NCBI RefSeq assembly: GCF_023555055.1
Contig: NZ_JAMJPL010000003.1
Coordinates: forward strand, 124,001 to 188,000
DNA: 64,000 bases
DNA from: Marinobacter sp. ATCH36
GTDB lineage: Bacteria > Pseudomonadota > Gammaproteobacteria > Pseudomonadales > Oleiphilaceae
Reading direction: 5' to 3'
Shown here: positions 33,144 to 44,700 of the stretch, one piece after another
How the letters are laid out: every line of letters starts with the position of its first letter
How positions within the stretch are numbered: the stretch's first letter is position 1
Notes under the pieces: generated by a model
The model's input: the letters and a program-made list of their open reading frames with translations, nothing else
Databases searched by the model: none
Told to the model about the DNA's origin: nothing
Translations under genes and position numbers: made by a program

Positions 33144-35030
33144 ATGAACCTGAGTTTCGGCCAGAAGCTGCTTATCGCCTTCGGAATACTGCTCGTGCTG
33201 GTTATGGGGGCGTTCACCATAAGCGGCAACCTGAGGCTGCAAAGCACTACAGATACCTATGTGAATGCTTTGATCGAAGATACGGTAGCCCAGAGTACGT
33301 CCAGTATCGCCGATTGGCTCAATACCCGCCTGACCATGACACAAGCAACTGCAAAGGCACTGGAAACTGTCACAACTGACGAAGAGGCCCGGGTCGTCCT
33401 GGCAGCGGCTACCACCGGTGGCGGTTTTATCGACGTTTACGTCGGTCGCGATGACGGCTACATGCTGATGAAAGACGATGCCTCGGAAGCCACTTTGCCG
33501 GCGGACTTTGATCCCCGTACCCGCCCCTGGTTCAAACAGGCCAAACAAACAGGGATTGCTTCTTTCACTGCTCCCTACCTGGACGCTGGCACAGGCGGCA
33601 CCATCATTTCAACTCTGGCCCCGGTGAAACGCGGTGACTATGAGGGTGTGATTGGTGGTGATATTGCACTGAAAACCATCGAGCAAGCCCTCTCCACCAT
33701 TACTTTGGCCGATACTGGTTATGCGGCGTTGATTAGTGAAAATGGTACCGTTCTTTTTCACCCGGATCAGGATCTGGTGGGCAATAAGATAAGGGAACTG
33801 CTTGGGGAATCCCCAAAGTTGAGCGGTGATTCTCATAGCTATGAAGCAAATGAATCGATCTGGACGGCCAGCTTTCACCCTATTGCCGATGCACGGGGTG
33901 TCGACTGGTACCTGGGTACCTTCATCAACGAGGACAAAATAAACGCGCCGGTGCAGGCAGCGAGAGTGACCGGTCTGATCATTGCCGTCATTGGCCTGAT
34001 GGTTTCACTGGTTGTGCTGCATTTCGGTATACGTGTGTTGATGGCGCCGGTCAGAAGGTTGAACCGTGCAATGTCTTCCATTGCCAGTGGCGAGGCCGAT
34101 CTTACCAAACGTCTTGACGACAGTGCCAGTGACGAATTCGGCACGCTTGCCCGGGAATTCAACAGCTTTGTTGAAAATATCCAGAACGTTGTGCGGGATG
34201 TGCAGCAGGGCACGAAGGAACTTGGAGATAACGTTGCGTCTCTGCGGGAGACTGCCAGTGCCAGCCGGGGAAGTGTCGAAAAACAGCAGGCTGAGGTTGA
34301 TATGGTGGCCACGGCCATTAATGAAATGTCCGCCGCAGCCGGCGAGATCGCCCAAAGCGCCCAACAGACTGCTGACGCCGCCAATACTGCCGATTCCGAC
34401 TCCCGTGACTCGCTGGAGACTGTCGCTGCGTCCAGGGATGCGGTACAGAAACTGTCCCGAGAGATCACCGCTGCCGCCGAAGTTATCGATAAACTTGGCA
34501 AAGACGTGACCGACATTACTTCTGTGCTTGAGGTCATTCAGGGGATCGCCGAGCAGACCAACCTGCTGGCCCTGAACGCTGCTATTGAGGCTGCAAGGGC
34601 AGGGGATGCAGGCCGCGGCTTCGCCGTTGTGGCAGACGAGGTCCGTAATCTGGCCCGTCGCACCCAGGACAGCACGGAAGAAATCAATAACATGATTGAG
34701 CGGCTGCAAAGTGGTGCCAACAACGCGGTTGATGTCATGAAAGCATCAACAGCCGTCTCCAATGTCAGTATGGAAAAAGCCCAGGACGCGATGGAAGCGC
34801 TCAACCGGATCGCTGAAGCCATCACTTCCATCAGTCAGATGACGTCCCAGATTGCCACGGCGTCTGAAGAGCAGACATCGGTCACCGAAGAGCTGAATTC
34901 TTCCATCACCCGAATTGCAGATGAAGGCCAAGAGGCTGCAAAGGCTGCGAGTGAGAACGACGTTTACAGTGGTCAGATTGAATCGATCGGCAGCGCGCTC
35001 AGACAGAACGTTTCACGGTTCAAGGTCTGA
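33144..35030 (+). CDS. Methyl-accepting chemotaxis protein with Cache sensor
   Basis: A 628-residue chemoreceptor. TM1 spans about residues 9-29. A periplasmic double-Cache domain follows to about 272, with TRPWFKQAK, the [19 protein letters not shown] strand and [11 protein letters not shown]2 lies at about 274-296 and HAMP at about 298-350. The cytoplasmic coiled coil has the conserved hairpin tip [20 protein letters not shown] near residue 470. The RxW...D pattern in the Cache domain resembles amino-acid-sensing members, but ligand assignment is tentative. No CheR tether pentapeptide ends the protein. AAAGGA precedes the ATG. Its 3' end overlaps the convergent gene by 18 bases. Confidence 0.94.
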   Translation: MNLSFGQKLLIAFGILLVLVMGAFTISGNLRLQSTTDTYVNALIEDTVAQSTSSIADWLNTRLTMTQATAKALETVTTDEEARVVLAAATTGGGFIDVYVGRDDGYMLMKDDASEATLPADFDPRTRPWFKQAKQTGIASFTAPYLDAGTGGTIISTLAPVKRGDYEGVIGGDIALKTIEQALSTITLADTGYAALISENGTVLFHPDQDLVGNKIRELLGESPKLSGDSHSYEANESIWTASFHPIADARGVDWYLGTFINEDKINAPVQAARVTGLIIAVIGLMVSLVVLHFGIRVLMAPVRRLNRAMSSIASGEADLTKRLDDSASDEFGTLAREFNSFVENIQNVVRDVQQGTKELGDNVASLRETASASRGSVEKQQAEVDMVATAINEMSAAAGEIAQSAQQTADAANTADSDSRDSLETVAASRDAVQKLSREITAAAEVIDKLGKDVTDITSVLEVIQGIAEQTNLLALNAAIEAARAGDAGRGFAVVADEVRNLARRTQDSTEEINNMIERLQSGANNAVDVMKASTAVSNVSMEKAQDAMEALNRIAEAITSISQMTSQIATASEEQTSVTEELNSSITRIADEGQEAAKAASENDVYSGQIESIGSALRQNVSRFKV

Positions 35031-35975
35031 CGCTGACGCTTCTGGCCGGGACAGCAACAGAATGCGGCGGCGAAGGTTCCTTAAAGCGTGGCGGCCGACT
35101 GTTCCGGACTCTTCAGTCAGGAACGGGTTGCCCAGTACCAACACAGTGCGCTCTTCGAGCGCCAGCTCTCTCAAAGCTCTGCCGTAAAAGTGATCCAGAT
35201 ATTCACCGAAACTGCCATCCTCGATGGCCCGCTCCATGCCCAGCTGGAGGCGCTGAGCGATTTCATGATCATGCTTGCTGACGAAAAAGTAGGAGGGCAT
35301 GGCGTAGGCGAGCAAGAGGTGGGGTTCAATAACCAGGTCCGGGTTGCCCTCCAGCTCAAGGTCAAACAGCACTTCGCTGACACCGCGGGCGAAGCATTCG
35401 AATCGCTGGTTTTCCAGCATACGGAAAAGAATTTCGTAACGGGAGTGGGTGACGACCGGTATTCCGTTGGCCTGAAGTATCGGTGTATCTGGCCAGTGAG
35501 CACCCTGACCTATGCGTATGCCGGCTCTCTGAAAATCCAGGATGCTCCTGATGCCCTCAAATTCCGGCAACGATTGCTCCAATACGACGCAGACCCGGAA
35601 CCCCAACAGTCCACCATCGATAGGAATGGGAATGGCAAGTAGACTGTCCTCCCGCTCAATGGACGTCGCCACATTGGCAATATCCACCAGCGGCGATTGT
35701 CGCTGTTCCAATTCACGGATTACGCGCCCCTGGGCCATTTCGGGGCTTCTGGTTATGTTGAAAGTACCGTATTCCGGGGTTTTCTCAAGAGCCAGGGATA
35801 CAAGAGCGCGAACCGGAGGGCTGTCGTAGTTCCGATACCAGAGCCGGTAATCAGTGACCGGGGCGGGGACCTGTGAGTTGTAGCTGGCGATAGATTCAGA
35901 AGACACGGCAAAGCCTGCGCCTGAGCACAAACCTATCAGGCCTGCCAACAGACAACCAAGCCGCCTCAAATTCAT
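35013..35975 (-). CDS. Periplasmic solute-binding-like protein
   Basis: A 320-residue exported protein with a signal peptide (about residues 1-25). The remainder resembles periplasmic binding protein type 2 domains (SBP_bac_3-like): [21 protein letters not shown] near the start, [43 protein letters not shown] and a closing [26 protein letters not shown]. No transporter genes adjoin it, so it may be a sensor partner or orphan binding protein rather than an importer subunit. The ATG at 35975 has GGGG nine bases upstream. It overlaps the chemoreceptor's 3' end. Confidence 0.75.
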   Translation of the reverse strand: MNLRRLGCLLAGLIGLCSGAGFAVSSESIASYNSQVPAPVTDYRLWYRNYDSPPVRALVSLALEKTPEYGTFNITRSPEMAQGRVIRELEQRQSPLVDIANVATSIEREDSLLAIPIPIDGGLLGFRVCVVLEQSLPEFEGIRSILDFQRAGIRIGQGAHWPDTPILQANGIPVVTHSRYEILFRMLENQRFECFARGVSEVLFDLELEGNPDLVIEPHLLLAYAMPSYFFVSKHDHEIAQRLQLGMERAIEDGSFGEYLDHFYGRALRELALEERTVLVLGNPFLTEESGTVGRHALRNLRRRILLLSRPEASASDLEP

Positions 35976-36179
35976 CGGGTTCTGCCCCTTTGCATCCATA
36001 CTTGCTCTGCTGTCCCATCGTCCTCAGACACCACGGCAGTTTAGGCGAATTTCACCAGAGCAACAGGAATTGATTACAGAAATCGACAAAAATAGTTGCG
36101 AAGGCTTTCACCACGCTGTAATGATTTACGCCTGTTGGTCCGGCCTGCCGGAAATAAATGCGTTCGAGAGAGTAAGCGT

Positions 36180-36731
36180 ATGGCATTAATTGACAATCTG
36201 ATCGGGGCAACGGGGCATTGGGTGTCTTCTTCCGATCCAAAAGCCAGAATTACCCAGCCGTTGGCCTGGCTTCGGAAAACCAGTGGCTATGCAGCCGTAA
36301 ACCGGATTATCGGGCTTTCAATCCCGTTCGCGCCTCGCAACGGCTTCAGCGTGGAAGAGGTGCGGCCCGGTTTTGTAAAAGCGAGGGTTCGCCTGAAAGG
36401 CAACAAGAACCATTTTGGCAGCCTCTATGCCGGCGCCTATTTTCTGGTGGCTGAAATCCCCGGCGGCGTACTTACCCTTTTCGACCTGGGGCCGGCCTAT
36501 ACGCCCATTCTGAAGGAAATGACTCTGCAGTTCCTGCAGCCGGCGAACTCGGATGTGTTTGTGGAGTTTTCGCTGGATGAAGCCACGGTTGAGGCCATCA
36601 AGGTGGAAGCGGACCAGACCGGCAGGGCGGCATTTTCACTGGAAGGTACTCTTTACGACATGGAAGGCAATCACGTGGCAACGTCTATTGCCCAATACCG
36701 GGTTCGCAAGAAGGGATTCAAGGCTTCGTAG
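36180..36731 (+). CDS. DUF4442 hotdog-fold (thioesterase-like) protein
   Basis: A 183-residue protein of the DUF4442 group, which adopts the hotdog fold of acyl-CoA thioesterases. Typical segments are NKNHFGSLYAGAYFLVAEIPGG (about residues 75-96, the hotdog helix) and ILKEMTLQFLQPANSDVFVEF. The catalytic residue is not obvious. The ATG at 36180 follows a GAGAGAG purine tract; the open frame from 36096 lacks a ribosome site. Convergent with recQ, with nine bases between stops. Thioesterase activity is inferred from fold only. Confidence 0.8.
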   Translation: MALIDNLIGATGHWVSSSDPKARITQPLAWLRKTSGYAAVNRIIGLSIPFAPRNGFSVEEVRPGFVKARVRLKGNKNHFGSLYAGAYFLVAEIPGGVLTLFDLGPAYTPILKEMTLQFLQPANSDVFVEFSLDEATVEAIKVEADQTGRAAFSLEGTLYDMEGNHVATSIAQYRVRKKGFKAS

Positions 36732-36740
36732 TTCAGCGAA

Positions 36741-38600
36741 TCAATGGCCGTCCAGCTCCCGCAGGGCGGCCAGGAAGGTATCGCCGTATTTCTCGAGCTT
36801 GGCGGCCCCCACGCCATTAATCTCGGCCATTTCTGCCAGGCTGTTCGGCCGTCTTTCCAGGATCTCGAACAGGGTGGCATCGTGAAAGATCACATAGGGT
36901 GGCACGCCTTTCTCTTCCGCCAGTGCCTTGCGACAAGCGCGCAAAGCTTCCCAGCCTGCCTTGTCGGTTATCTGATCGGCAATCTTTCGACGCCCCGAAG
37001 TGCCGGAGGAACTGCGCCCTGCCGATGACTTGATCACCGGATCTTTGCGTAGCTGGATAGCCACTTCGCCCTTAAGCAATGGCCGGCATTCCTCCGTGAG
37101 CTGGAGCGCGCCATATCCCTCCGGGTCTGCACGCAGATAGCCATTCGCTACCAGTTGCCGGAATACCGACTTCCAGTCGTTGGCGGATAAATCGGTGCCG
37201 ATGCCATAGGTGGATACGGCCTGATGCCCGAACTGAAAGATGCGCTCGTTCTCCGAGCCCCGCAGAACGTCGATCAGGTAGGTGACCCCAAAGCGTTGCC
37301 CGGTCCGGAACACGCAGGAAAGAGCTTTCTGGACAGCTACCTTGCCATCCCAGGTTTCCGGCGGGTTAAGGCAGGTGTCACAGTTACCGCAGGGTTGCTC
37401 CAGGGTATCGCCAAAATACCGCAGCAATACCTGGCGGCGGCAGCTGGTTACCTCGCACAGGCCCAGCATGGCATCCAGCTTCTGACGCTCAACGCGTTTG
37501 AAATGGTCGTTACCCATGGAGCCTTCAAGCATCTGACGCAGCTTGATGACGTCCTGCAGGCCGTAAACCATCCAGGCGGTTGAGGGCTTGCCGTCCCGGC
37601 CGGCACGGCCGGTTTCCTGATAGTAGGCTTCGAGACTTTTAGGGAGGTCAAGGTGTGCAACAAACCGCACGTCGGGTTTGTCGATACCCATACCGAACGC
37701 AATGGTGGCAACGATAATGACACCGTCTTCACGCAGAAAACGTTCCTGATGCCGCGCGCGGTCTCCGGCATTCAGGCCGGCGTGATAGGGCAGAGCCGTG
37801 TAGCCTTTACCGCTGAGCATCTTCGCTGTGGCATCTACCTTATTACGTGAGAGGCAATAAACAATACCGCAGTCGCCATCATGTTCTGCGTTAATAAAAT
37901 CCAGTAATTGTTTGTTCGCATTGGTTTTTGGAGCGATACGATACTGGATATTCGGGCGATCGAATCCGCTTATGAAATGGCGGGCTTCGGTCAATGACAG
38001 CCTCTCGGCGATCTCCTTGCGGGTACGCTCATCGGCGGTTGCGGTCAGTGCGATACGGGGCACACTGGGAAATTCATGGGCCAGCCGGCTCAACTCAAGG
38101 TAATCGGAACGGAAATCGTGGCCCCACTGGGATACGCAGTGCGCTTCGTCAATGGCAAACAGGGAAATGGAAGCGTGGTGCAGCAAGTCAAGAGTGCGTG
38201 GCTGGATCAACCGCTCCGGTGCGCAGTACAGCAGGTCCAGCTCGCCCGTCATCAGCGCATTTTCGGTATCCCGCGCCTGCTCGAAATCCATGGTGGAGTT
38301 CAAAAATGCGGCCCGGACACCCAGTTCTTTCAAGGCAGCCACCTGGTCCTGCATCAGTGCGATCAGGGGAGAAATCACAATTGCCGTGCCCGGGCGCACA
38401 AGGGCCGGGACCTGGTAACACAGGGATTTACCGCCACCGGTGGGCATCAATACCAGGGCGTCACCGCCTTTGACCACTTCATGGATTATGTCGCCCTGCA
38501 GTGGCCTGAAGGTCTCGTAACCGAATATGCGGTGCAGGACTTCTTCCGGGTCCTGATCTGAAACACGGGGACGTTCTGTGCTTAGCTGTGCAAAATCCAT
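36741..38600 (-). CDS. recQ: ATP-dependent DNA helicase RecQ
   Basis: A 619-residue 3'-5' DNA helicase of recombination and fork repair. Domains in order: RecA-like lobes (Walker [18 protein letters not shown] box in [16 protein letters not shown], motif [12 protein letters not shown]), zinc-binding region with Cys set ([17 protein letters not shown] then [12 protein letters not shown]), winged helix, and a C-terminal HRDC domain (about residues 540-619, [21 protein letters not shown]). The ATG at 38600 is chosen since the protein begins there in the family; the open frame continues 57 residues upstream over the divergent promoter. Length is close to E. coli RecQ. Confidence 0.96.
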   Translation of the reverse strand: MDFAQLSTERPRVSDQDPEEVLHRIFGYETFRPLQGDIIHEVVKGGDALVLMPTGGGKSLCYQVPALVRPGTAIVISPLIALMQDQVAALKELGVRAAFLNSTMDFEQARDTENALMTGELDLLYCAPERLIQPRTLDLLHHASISLFAIDEAHCVSQWGHDFRSDYLELSRLAHEFPSVPRIALTATADERTRKEIAERLSLTEARHFISGFDRPNIQYRIAPKTNANKQLLDFINAEHDGDCGIVYCLSRNKVDATAKMLSGKGYTALPYHAGLNAGDRARHQERFLREDGVIIVATIAFGMGIDKPDVRFVAHLDLPKSLEAYYQETGRAGRDGKPSTAWMVYGLQDVIKLRQMLEGSMGNDHFKRVERQKLDAMLGLCEVTSCRRQVLLRYFGDTLEQPCGNCDTCLNPPETWDGKVAVQKALSCVFRTGQRFGVTYLIDVLRGSENERIFQFGHQAVSTYGIGTDLSANDWKSVFRQLVANGYLRADPEGYGALQLTEECRPLLKGEVAIQLRKDPVIKSSAGRSSSGTSGRRKIADQITDKAGWEALRACRKALAEEKGVPPYVIFHDATLFEILERRPNSLAEMAEINGVGAAKLEKYGDTFLAALRELDGH

Positions 38601-38751
38601 GACGTGGCCGGTGGTATTGGTGAACAGTAAAACCTGACGAATTCGGCAGACGTGCAATGATACCAGAATCCGGTCACGGAATCGGCGAAGACAAACAAAC
38701 CTTATAACGGCTACAATGCGCCTTTTTCTGCACCCAACAAACAGGATCTCC

Positions 38752-39957
38752 ATGCAGGAATTTGATGCCATCCGTCCTTATTCGGACGAGGAAACCGGAA
38801 CTGCAATTAACAATCTGGTTCGGGACCCGGAATTTCTGGATATGATAGGCCGCTTCAAATCGCCGATGCTGGCGAAGTGGGCGCCGGGCATGCTCAGGCT
38901 ATGGGTGAAGCGCTGGCTGATCAGCCACTTTGCCGGCATTACCCGTATCGACGATCTTCAGGCCCGGCTATCAGGCTATGTGGGTGAACTGGTGGACAAT
39001 ACGACCACTCGTGTTACCCACAGCGGGCTGGAAAACCTGCACAAGCATAGCGCTCATCTGTTTATTTCCAACCACCGGGATATTGTGTTTGACCCCATGG
39101 TGGTGAATTACCTGTTGTTTGCCAACGGCTTCAAGACCACCCGCATTGCCATTGGCGACAACCTGTTGGCAAACCGCGTTTTCGCGGAAATGATGAGGCT
39201 GAACAAAAGCTTTGTGGTACGCCGCAACATGACCAGCCCGCGGGAAATGCGGGACGCCTACATCATGCTTTCCTCGTTTATCAACCACAGCATCGACAAC
39301 AACGAAAGCATCTGGATTGCGCAGCGGGAAGGCCGCGCTAAGAACGGCCTGGATTTTACCGACCCAGCCATTATCAAGATGTTCTACATGAGCAAGAAAA
39401 AGAGTGGGCTGGCATTTGGTGAGGCCATGAACCGGCTTCATATCGTTCCGGTATCCATCGCCTATGAGTACGACCCCTGCGATGTGGACAAGGCTCGCGC
39501 ATTGGAGACTCGTGCGCGGACAGGCGAGTACATCAAAAGGGAAGGTGAGGACACTGATCAGATCATGAAGGGGCTGACCGGGTTCAAGGGGCACGTGCAC
39601 GTGCATTTCGGTGCTCCCATCGCAAACGCTGAGGACAACCCGAAGGACCTTTCAGCGCGGATAGACCGTGAGATGCACGCCAACTATCACCTGCATACGT
39701 CGAATCTGGTGGCGTATCAGCAGAGGGGAATTCATCCCGAATCGCACGCCACGAGGGATTCTGTGAGTGACGCAGTGGTGACGGCGGAAGCCTGGTCACC
39801 AGCCGAGATAGAAGCAGCCGAGGCAGAAATGGAGCGCAGGCTGGACGCGTGCGACCCGGCCATTCGTCCCTACGTGCTGGACATGTATGCCAATCCGGTA
39901 GTGACAGCGCTTGAAGCGCACAATGGTAAACCGGATTCACCAACGGAACATTCCTGA
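38752..39957 (+). CDS. 1-acyl-sn-glycerol-3-phosphate acyltransferase-like protein
   Basis: A 401-residue PlsC-superfamily acyltransferase. The core shows [16 protein letters not shown] (about residues 102-117), carrying the His-Asp active-site motif in NHRDIVFD form. Also seen are FVVRRNM and [24 protein letters not shown], a variant of the EGTR-type substrate motif, and [17 protein letters not shown]. It is longer than PlsC (about 245 residues), with an N-terminal helical extension and an acidic C terminus. It probably acylates a phospholipid precursor; the acceptor is uncertain. AGGA lies six bases before the ATG. Divergent from recQ, and followed 15 bases later by the carboxylesterase. 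Confidence 0.85.
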   Translation: MQEFDAIRPYSDEETGTAINNLVRDPEFLDMIGRFKSPMLAKWAPGMLRLWVKRWLISHFAGITRIDDLQARLSGYVGELVDNTTTRVTHSGLENLHKHSAHLFISNHRDIVFDPMVVNYLLFANGFKTTRIAIGDNLLANRVFAEMMRLNKSFVVRRNMTSPREMRDAYIMLSSFINHSIDNNESIWIAQREGRAKNGLDFTDPAIIKMFYMSKKKSGLAFGEAMNRLHIVPVSIAYEYDPCDVDKARALETRARTGEYIKREGEDTDQIMKGLTGFKGHVHVHFGAPIANAEDNPKDLSARIDREMHANYHLHTSNLVAYQQRGIHPESHATRDSVSDAVVTAEAWSPAEIEAAEAEMERRLDACDPAIRPYVLDMYANPVVTALEAHNGKPDSPTEHS

Positions 39958-39972
39958 TACCCGAGGTAATTT

Positions 39973-40632
39973 GTGCAACAACTTCAATACATTGAACTGG
40001 AAACCAAACCTAACCCTACCGCAGCGGTGATCTGGCTTCATGGCCTTGGTGCCAGTGGCCACGATTTTGAGCCAGTCGTGCCGGAACTCGGTTTACCGGA
40101 AAATGCTGCGGTCCGTTTTATTTTTCCCCATGCGCCCAACATGCCGGTGACCATCAATGGCGGCATGACCATGCCGGCCTGGTACGACATCAAGGCGATG
40201 GACATCGACCGTATAGTGGATACCGATCAGTTGATGGCTTCGTCAGATGCTGTTGGCAAGCTGGTGGACCGGGAAATTGAGCGCGGTATAAACAGCGAAA
40301 ACATTGTTATCGCTGGTTTTTCTCAGGGCGGCGCCGTTGCCTACGAGCTTGGGCTGAGCTACCCGAAGCGGCTGGGCGGTATTCTGGCGCTGTCTACCTA
40401 CTTTGCGACCGCGAAAACCGTACAGGTTTCCGACGCCAACCGTGGTATCCCCATCAACATCTACCATGGAACGCATGACCCCATGGTGCCGGAATCTCTC
40501 GGCCGGCAGAGTGTGGAAAAGCTGAAGGAACTTGGCTTCGATCCTTCATATCGAACATTCCCGATGGAGCACAGTGTTTGCCTGGAAGAGGTACAGGATA
40601 TCGGCGGCTTCCTCCGCAAACATCTTCTCTAA
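39973..40632 (+). CDS. Alpha/beta-hydrolase carboxylesterase (acyl-protein thioesterase family)
   Basis: A 219-residue carboxylesterase/phospholipase-2 family hydrolase. It shows VIWLHGLGASGHDFEPVVPEL (oxyanion HGLGA), RFIFPHAP, MPAWYDI, nucleophile elbow GFSQGGAVAYELGLS, catalytic Asp in YHGTHDPMVP and His in MEHSVCLEE, where GHSV is more usual. It cleaves short acyl esters or thioesters. The GTG start has CGAGG eight bases upstream. It follows the acyltransferase by 15 bases and may be cotranscribed with it. Confidence 0.92.
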   Translation: MQQLQYIELETKPNPTAAVIWLHGLGASGHDFEPVVPELGLPENAAVRFIFPHAPNMPVTINGGMTMPAWYDIKAMDIDRIVDTDQLMASSDAVGKLVDREIERGINSENIVIAGFSQGGAVAYELGLSYPKRLGGILALSTYFATAKTVQVSDANRGIPINIYHGTHDPMVPESLGRQSVEKLKELGFDPSYRTFPMEHSVCLEEVQDIGGFLRKHLL

Positions 40633-40651
40633 CCTGTTGCCACACCCGGAT

Positions 40652-43204
40652 TCAGACCCAGAGCATCGCGCCCATCTCCAAAGGGTGTGTGAGCGCGTCA
40701 TGGTAGGGATACATTCTGAGCCTTAGCGTCTGAAGCCCGGGATAGGAGGGTTGAACCTGCGTGGCGAAGACGGTTCGGCCATCAGCTTCGCTTTCCTGTT
40801 CCAGGAAAAAGCTTGCGGGGCCGGGTGTCTTATGGGTGCCTGTACATTCCGGGCTGACCAGACACTCCACCCGCACATCGTCAGCGCTCAGACCATTGAG
40901 CAACGCCTCTACCCGGAGTTCCACCGCGCCATCGTAGGGGCAGGCAGACTCCACACATCCGACAACGCTTAGCTCAACCCCGGGCCAGGCGTCCCTCACT
41001 CTCGCTTTCCACTGTGACAGCTCGATCGCCAGCTCGCCGCCATCGGCCATCAGTCTGGCGCCCTGGCTGGATGCGGTCTGGTAGTAGTTGGTGACGTAAT
41101 CCATCACCATTCGCTGGCTGTTGAATCGTGGCGTAATCGTTTTCATGGACGCTTTGGAGCGTTTGACCCAACCCTTGGAGTAGCCTTGAGAGGCGCGCTC
41201 GTAATACAGCGGGACCACGTCGAATTCCAGTAGATCAATCAGGTCGCGGGCTTCCTCTTCATTACGGAATTCCGGATCAAGTTGAGTATCGCGCGGCGGA
41301 ATAGCCCAGCCGTTCTTGCCGTCGTAACCTTCCCCCCACCAGCCGTCAAGCACGCTCAGATTCAGGGCGCCATTCAGCGCTGCCTTTTCGCCGGAGGTTC
41401 CGCTTGCTTCTTTGGGGTATTCCGGTGTGTTGAGCCAGACATCAACACCGCTGAGCAGGCGCCTTGCCATCGCCTGGTCGTAGTCTTCGAGAAGTATCAG
41501 GTGCCCCATCAGGGATGGGTGCATGGATAAATCATGGATGACTTTAATCAGCTGTTGGCCGGGCTTGTCCTGTGGGTGCGCCTTACCCGCAAATACCAGC
41601 ACGACCGTGCGGTCCGGATTGGTCAGAATGCGTTCCAGACGGTCAAGATCGGAAAAGATCAGAGTGGCGCGTTTGTAGGTGGCAAACCGTCGGGCAAAAC
41701 CGATCACCAGGGTGTCTTGCTCCGCGGAGATCAAAGGCCGGGTCATCCGGTCAGTGACGGAGTGGCCGGTGCCGTTACGTTTATGCTGGCGCTTCAGGCG
41801 ACGAACAATGAATTCACCCATTTGCTGCTTGAGCGCCTTGTGGACGCTCCAGTAGTGATAATCCGGAATCTGGTCGATGAATTCCCAGAATGCAGGGTTT
41901 CGCAGTTCACTCTTCCACGTCGGGGCCTGGATATCGAAAAGGCTGGACCATTCCGGCGCCAGAAAGGTTGGTACATGTACACCGTTGGTGATGTAACCGA
42001 TCGGGTTTTCCTCTGGTGGCACCTGTGGCCAGATACCACCTTCCATGCGAGAGGCTACACCGCCGTGAATCCGGCTGACGCCGTTGTGGAACCGGGAGCC
42101 ACGCAGGCCAAGGCCAGTCATGTTGAAGGTCTCACCACCGTTGTTGGCACCCAGCGCAAATACTTTTTCAAAGTCCAGCCCGGACTCCTCCAGATACCTG
42201 CCCATGGCATGCTGGACCAGATTTTTTGGAAAAATATCATGGCCTGCAGCCACGGGCGTATGGGTGGTGAACAGCGTCGCGCCGGCAACAGCCTCCAGGG
42301 CAGCCTCAAAGGTCAATCCTCCGGCCATGGTCTGGCGGCAACGTTCGAGTATCTGGAATGCCGCATGGCCTTCGTTGATGTGCCACGCCGTCGGTACCAG
42401 GCCCAACAACTCCAGCACCCGCGTTCCGCCGATGCCAAGCAGCATCTCCTGACCAATCCGGGTGGTCTCGTCGCCGCCATAGAGCTGCAGCGTCAGCTCC
42501 TGGTCTTCAGGAGAGTTCTCCTCGGTGTGACTGTCGAGCAGGTACAAACGGATATGACCAACCCTGGCTTCCCATACCCGCGCCACTATGTCGCGGTCCG
42601 GGAAAGGCACAGATACTTTCAGCACCTCACCGTCCTGTTCAACGGGCGTGATGGGCAGTTTGTCACTGGAGTGGGACTGATACCGGGCAATCTGATGGCC
42701 AAGGGCGTCAATGCTCTGGATGAAATATCCCTGCTGGTAAAGCAATCCGATCGCCACGAAGGGCAGGGCGAGGTCGCTTGCAGCCTTGCAGTGATCTCCC
42801 GCCAGAATGCCAAGCCCGCCGGAATAGATCGGAAAGCTTTCGTGAAAGCCGAACTCGGCGCAGAAATAGGCTACCAGTGTGGTTTCCGGGTCCAGTTTTT
42901 CGGTGACTTCCGGCCCTGGGCCCGCTTCCAGGTAGGCATCGTAACTGCTCAGCACCTGCCGGTACTCGGCCAGGAAAGCCCGGTCTTCTGCTGCTTCATC
43001 CAGGCGGTCCTGGGCAACACGCCGCAGAAACAGCTTCGGATTATGTTCCACTTTCTGCCATAGCCGCAGATCGATGCGGGCGAACAGGCTCCTGACCCCG
43101 TGATCCCAGCTGTAAAACAGGTCGTTGGCCAACTCTTCGAGGCGTTCGAGGGCCTCTGGAATTTGCGGATGGGCCTCAAGTCGGAATTCGGTTGCTTTAT
43201 GCAT
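40652..43204 (-). CDS. glgP: Alpha-glucan (glycogen) phosphorylase, copy 1
   Basis: An 850-residue GT35 phosphorylase releasing glucose-1-phosphate from alpha-1,4-glucan with PLP. The N-terminal DUF3417-type segment (ALERLEELANDLFYSWD) and the overall layout place it in the bacterial alpha-glucan phosphorylase group rather than E. coli GlgP/MalP. Active-site elements include YFCAEFGFHESFPIYSGGLGILAGD, HLNEGHAAF-like HINEGHAAF, VIGFARRFATYKR and the PLP-lysine loop EASGTSGEKAALNG near residue 602, with Glu where Met is commoner. GGAGG precedes the ATG. It lies 44 bases after glgA in the leftward glgB-glgA-glgP operon. A second copy lies at 52524-55052. Confidence 0.95.
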   Translation of the reverse strand: MHKATEFRLEAHPQIPEALERLEELANDLFYSWDHGVRSLFARIDLRLWQKVEHNPKLFLRRVAQDRLDEAAEDRAFLAEYRQVLSSYDAYLEAGPGPEVTEKLDPETTLVAYFCAEFGFHESFPIYSGGLGILAGDHCKAASDLALPFVAIGLLYQQGYFIQSIDALGHQIARYQSHSSDKLPITPVEQDGEVLKVSVPFPDRDIVARVWEARVGHIRLYLLDSHTEENSPEDQELTLQLYGGDETTRIGQEMLLGIGGTRVLELLGLVPTAWHINEGHAAFQILERCRQTMAGGLTFEAALEAVAGATLFTTHTPVAAGHDIFPKNLVQHAMGRYLEESGLDFEKVFALGANNGGETFNMTGLGLRGSRFHNGVSRIHGGVASRMEGGIWPQVPPEENPIGYITNGVHVPTFLAPEWSSLFDIQAPTWKSELRNPAFWEFIDQIPDYHYWSVHKALKQQMGEFIVRRLKRQHKRNGTGHSVTDRMTRPLISAEQDTLVIGFARRFATYKRATLIFSDLDRLERILTNPDRTVVLVFAGKAHPQDKPGQQLIKVIHDLSMHPSLMGHLILLEDYDQAMARRLLSGVDVWLNTPEYPKEASGTSGEKAALNGALNLSVLDGWWGEGYDGKNGWAIPPRDTQLDPEFRNEEEARDLIDLLEFDVVPLYYERASQGYSKGWVKRSKASMKTITPRFNSQRMVMDYVTNYYQTASSQGARLMADGGELAIELSQWKARVRDAWPGVELSVVGCVESACPYDGAVELRVEALLNGLSADDVRVECLVSPECTGTHKTPGPASFFLEQESEADGRTVFATQVQPSYPGLQTLRLRMYPYHDALTHPLEMGAMLWV

Positions 43205-43248
43205 GTCGATTGCCTCCGCGCGGGCACGCGCTCACACTGTTCCAGCCG

Positions 43249-44700
43249 TTAGATGTCACGCTCTTTAAGAATGCTTTTATAAAGATCAGCATAGCTTCGG
43301 GCGCGCTGTTTCCAGGAGTAGTCCGCAGCCATCCCGTTTTCCTGAAGCCGGCGCCATGATTTTCTATGTATGAAACACTCCAATGCCCGGTTTATCGCTG
43401 CCAGCAGGGCGTGCTCATCGTCCTTGATAAACCGGAAACCGTTAGCTTTGCCAGTGCCAGCCTCCAGAGGATCATTTACGGTGTCTGACAGCCCCCCAAC
43501 CGCATGTACCACCGGAATCGTGCCATAGCGCAGGCTGTACATCTGGTTCAAGCCACAAGGCTCGAACCGGGAGGGCATCAGGAAAATGTCGCATCCGGCG
43601 GTAATGCGATGGGAAAGCCCTTCGTCGTAACCCAATGTCAGGGACAATTGACCCGGCCATTGCCGCGCCAGAAGCTTTAAGGGCTCTTCGTAACGTGCCT
43701 CTCCGGAGCCGAGCAATACGAACTGACAACCGCGATCCAGTAACTCCGGCATCACCGCAATCAGCCAATCCACGCCTTTTTGTTCCACCAGACGGCCGAT
43801 GAAACCCAGCAGCGGGCCACCGTTAACCTCAAGACCAAGTTCCTGCTGAAGAAGGGCCTGACATTGGGCCTTGTTTTTCAGGTGATCGCGCCCGTAGTGG
43901 AACGACAGCTCGGGATCCACCTCAGGGTTCCACACTCGAGTATCAATTCCATTCAGAATACCGGTTAGCCAGTTCGCACGGTGCCTGAGAACACCATCAA
44001 GCCCATTACCGAATTCCGGGGTCTGAATTTCCCGGGCATATTCCGGGCTGACGGTGGTAATGCGATCGCTGAAAACAAGTCCGCCCTTGATAAAGGACAG
44101 CTGTCCGTAAAATTCCAGTTGGTCCCAGCGCCAGAGTGAATCAGGCAAACCCAGTGCGCGGAAAGTTTCCTGTGAGAAGATGCCCTGATACGCAAGGTTG
44201 TGAATGGTAAATACCGTGCCGGGCCTATGGGGATAGTGCTCCAGGAATACCGGGATCAGGCCGGTCTGCCAATCGTTGCAATGGACCACGTCAGGCCGCC
44301 AACTGATCCCGGCTTCACCTACGGCCATCATGGCGCCGACTTTTCCAAACAGTTCGAACCGGTGGGCATTATCCCACCAGTCCTCTCCTTTTTCGTTCTG
44401 ATAGGGGTTCCCATGCCGCTCGAATAATGGCGGGCAGTCGACCAGCCAGAGCGTAACCGCCGTTCCCGGAAGCCGTGTCTGCCAGAGGCTGACTTCGTAT
44501 TGACCGATTCTGAACCGGGACTTCCTGCGAGAGCCGGCTTCTCGGGCGGCTTTGATGGCCGCAGGGTATCCCGGCAGCAGAATCTGGACGTCGTGTTCCA
44601 GTCTGCAGAGCGCTTCTGGCAGGCTTGCGGATACATCAGCAAGGCCACCGGTCTTTACCAGTGGATAGACTTCACTGGTCGCAAACAGAACACGGATCAT
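43249..44700 (-). CDS. glgA: Glycogen synthase
   Basis: A 483-residue GT5 ADP-glucose-dependent starch/glycogen synthase that elongates alpha-1,4-glucan. It shows the N-terminal ADP-glucose motif [67 protein letters not shown] and the C-terminal [23 protein letters not shown] with the retaining-GT Glu. Its length is usual. The ATG overlaps the glgB stop by four bases (ATGA), so translation is coupled to the branching enzyme. Confidence 0.97.
   Translation of the reverse strand: MIRVLFATSEVYPLVKTGGLADVSASLPEALCRLEHDVQILLPGYPAAIKAAREAGSRRKSRFRIGQYEVSLWQTRLPGTAVTLWLVDCPPLFERHGNPYQNEKGEDWWDNAHRFELFGKVGAMMAVGEAGISWRPDVVHCNDWQTGLIPVFLEHYPHRPGTVFTIHNLAYQGIFSQETFRALGLPDSLWRWDQLEFYGQLSFIKGGLVFSDRITTVSPEYAREIQTPEFGNGLDGVLRHRANWLTGILNGIDTRVWNPEVDPELSFHYGRDHLKNKAQCQALLQQELGLEVNGGPLLGFIGRLVEQKGVDWLIAVMPELLDRGCQFVLLGSGEARYEEPLKLLARQWPGQLSLTLGYDEGLSHRITAGCDIFLMPSRFEPCGLNQMYSLRYGTIPVVHAVGGLSDTVNDPLEAGTGKANGFRFIKDDEHALLAAINRALECFIHRKSWRRLQENGMAADYSWKQRARSYADLYKSILKERDI

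Noticed and set aside
36096..36179. N-terminal extension of the DUF4442 protein
   Set aside because: The 28 extra residues have no ribosome site and do not resemble the family start.
38601..38771. N-terminal extension of RecQ to 38771
   Set aside because: The extra 57 residues overlap the divergent acyltransferase start, are not RecQ-like and lack a ribosome site.
41534..43063. 509-codon plus-strand frame opposite glycogen phosphorylase copy 1
   Set aside because: Antisense shadow of a well-supported enzyme gene; no domain, no ribosome site.
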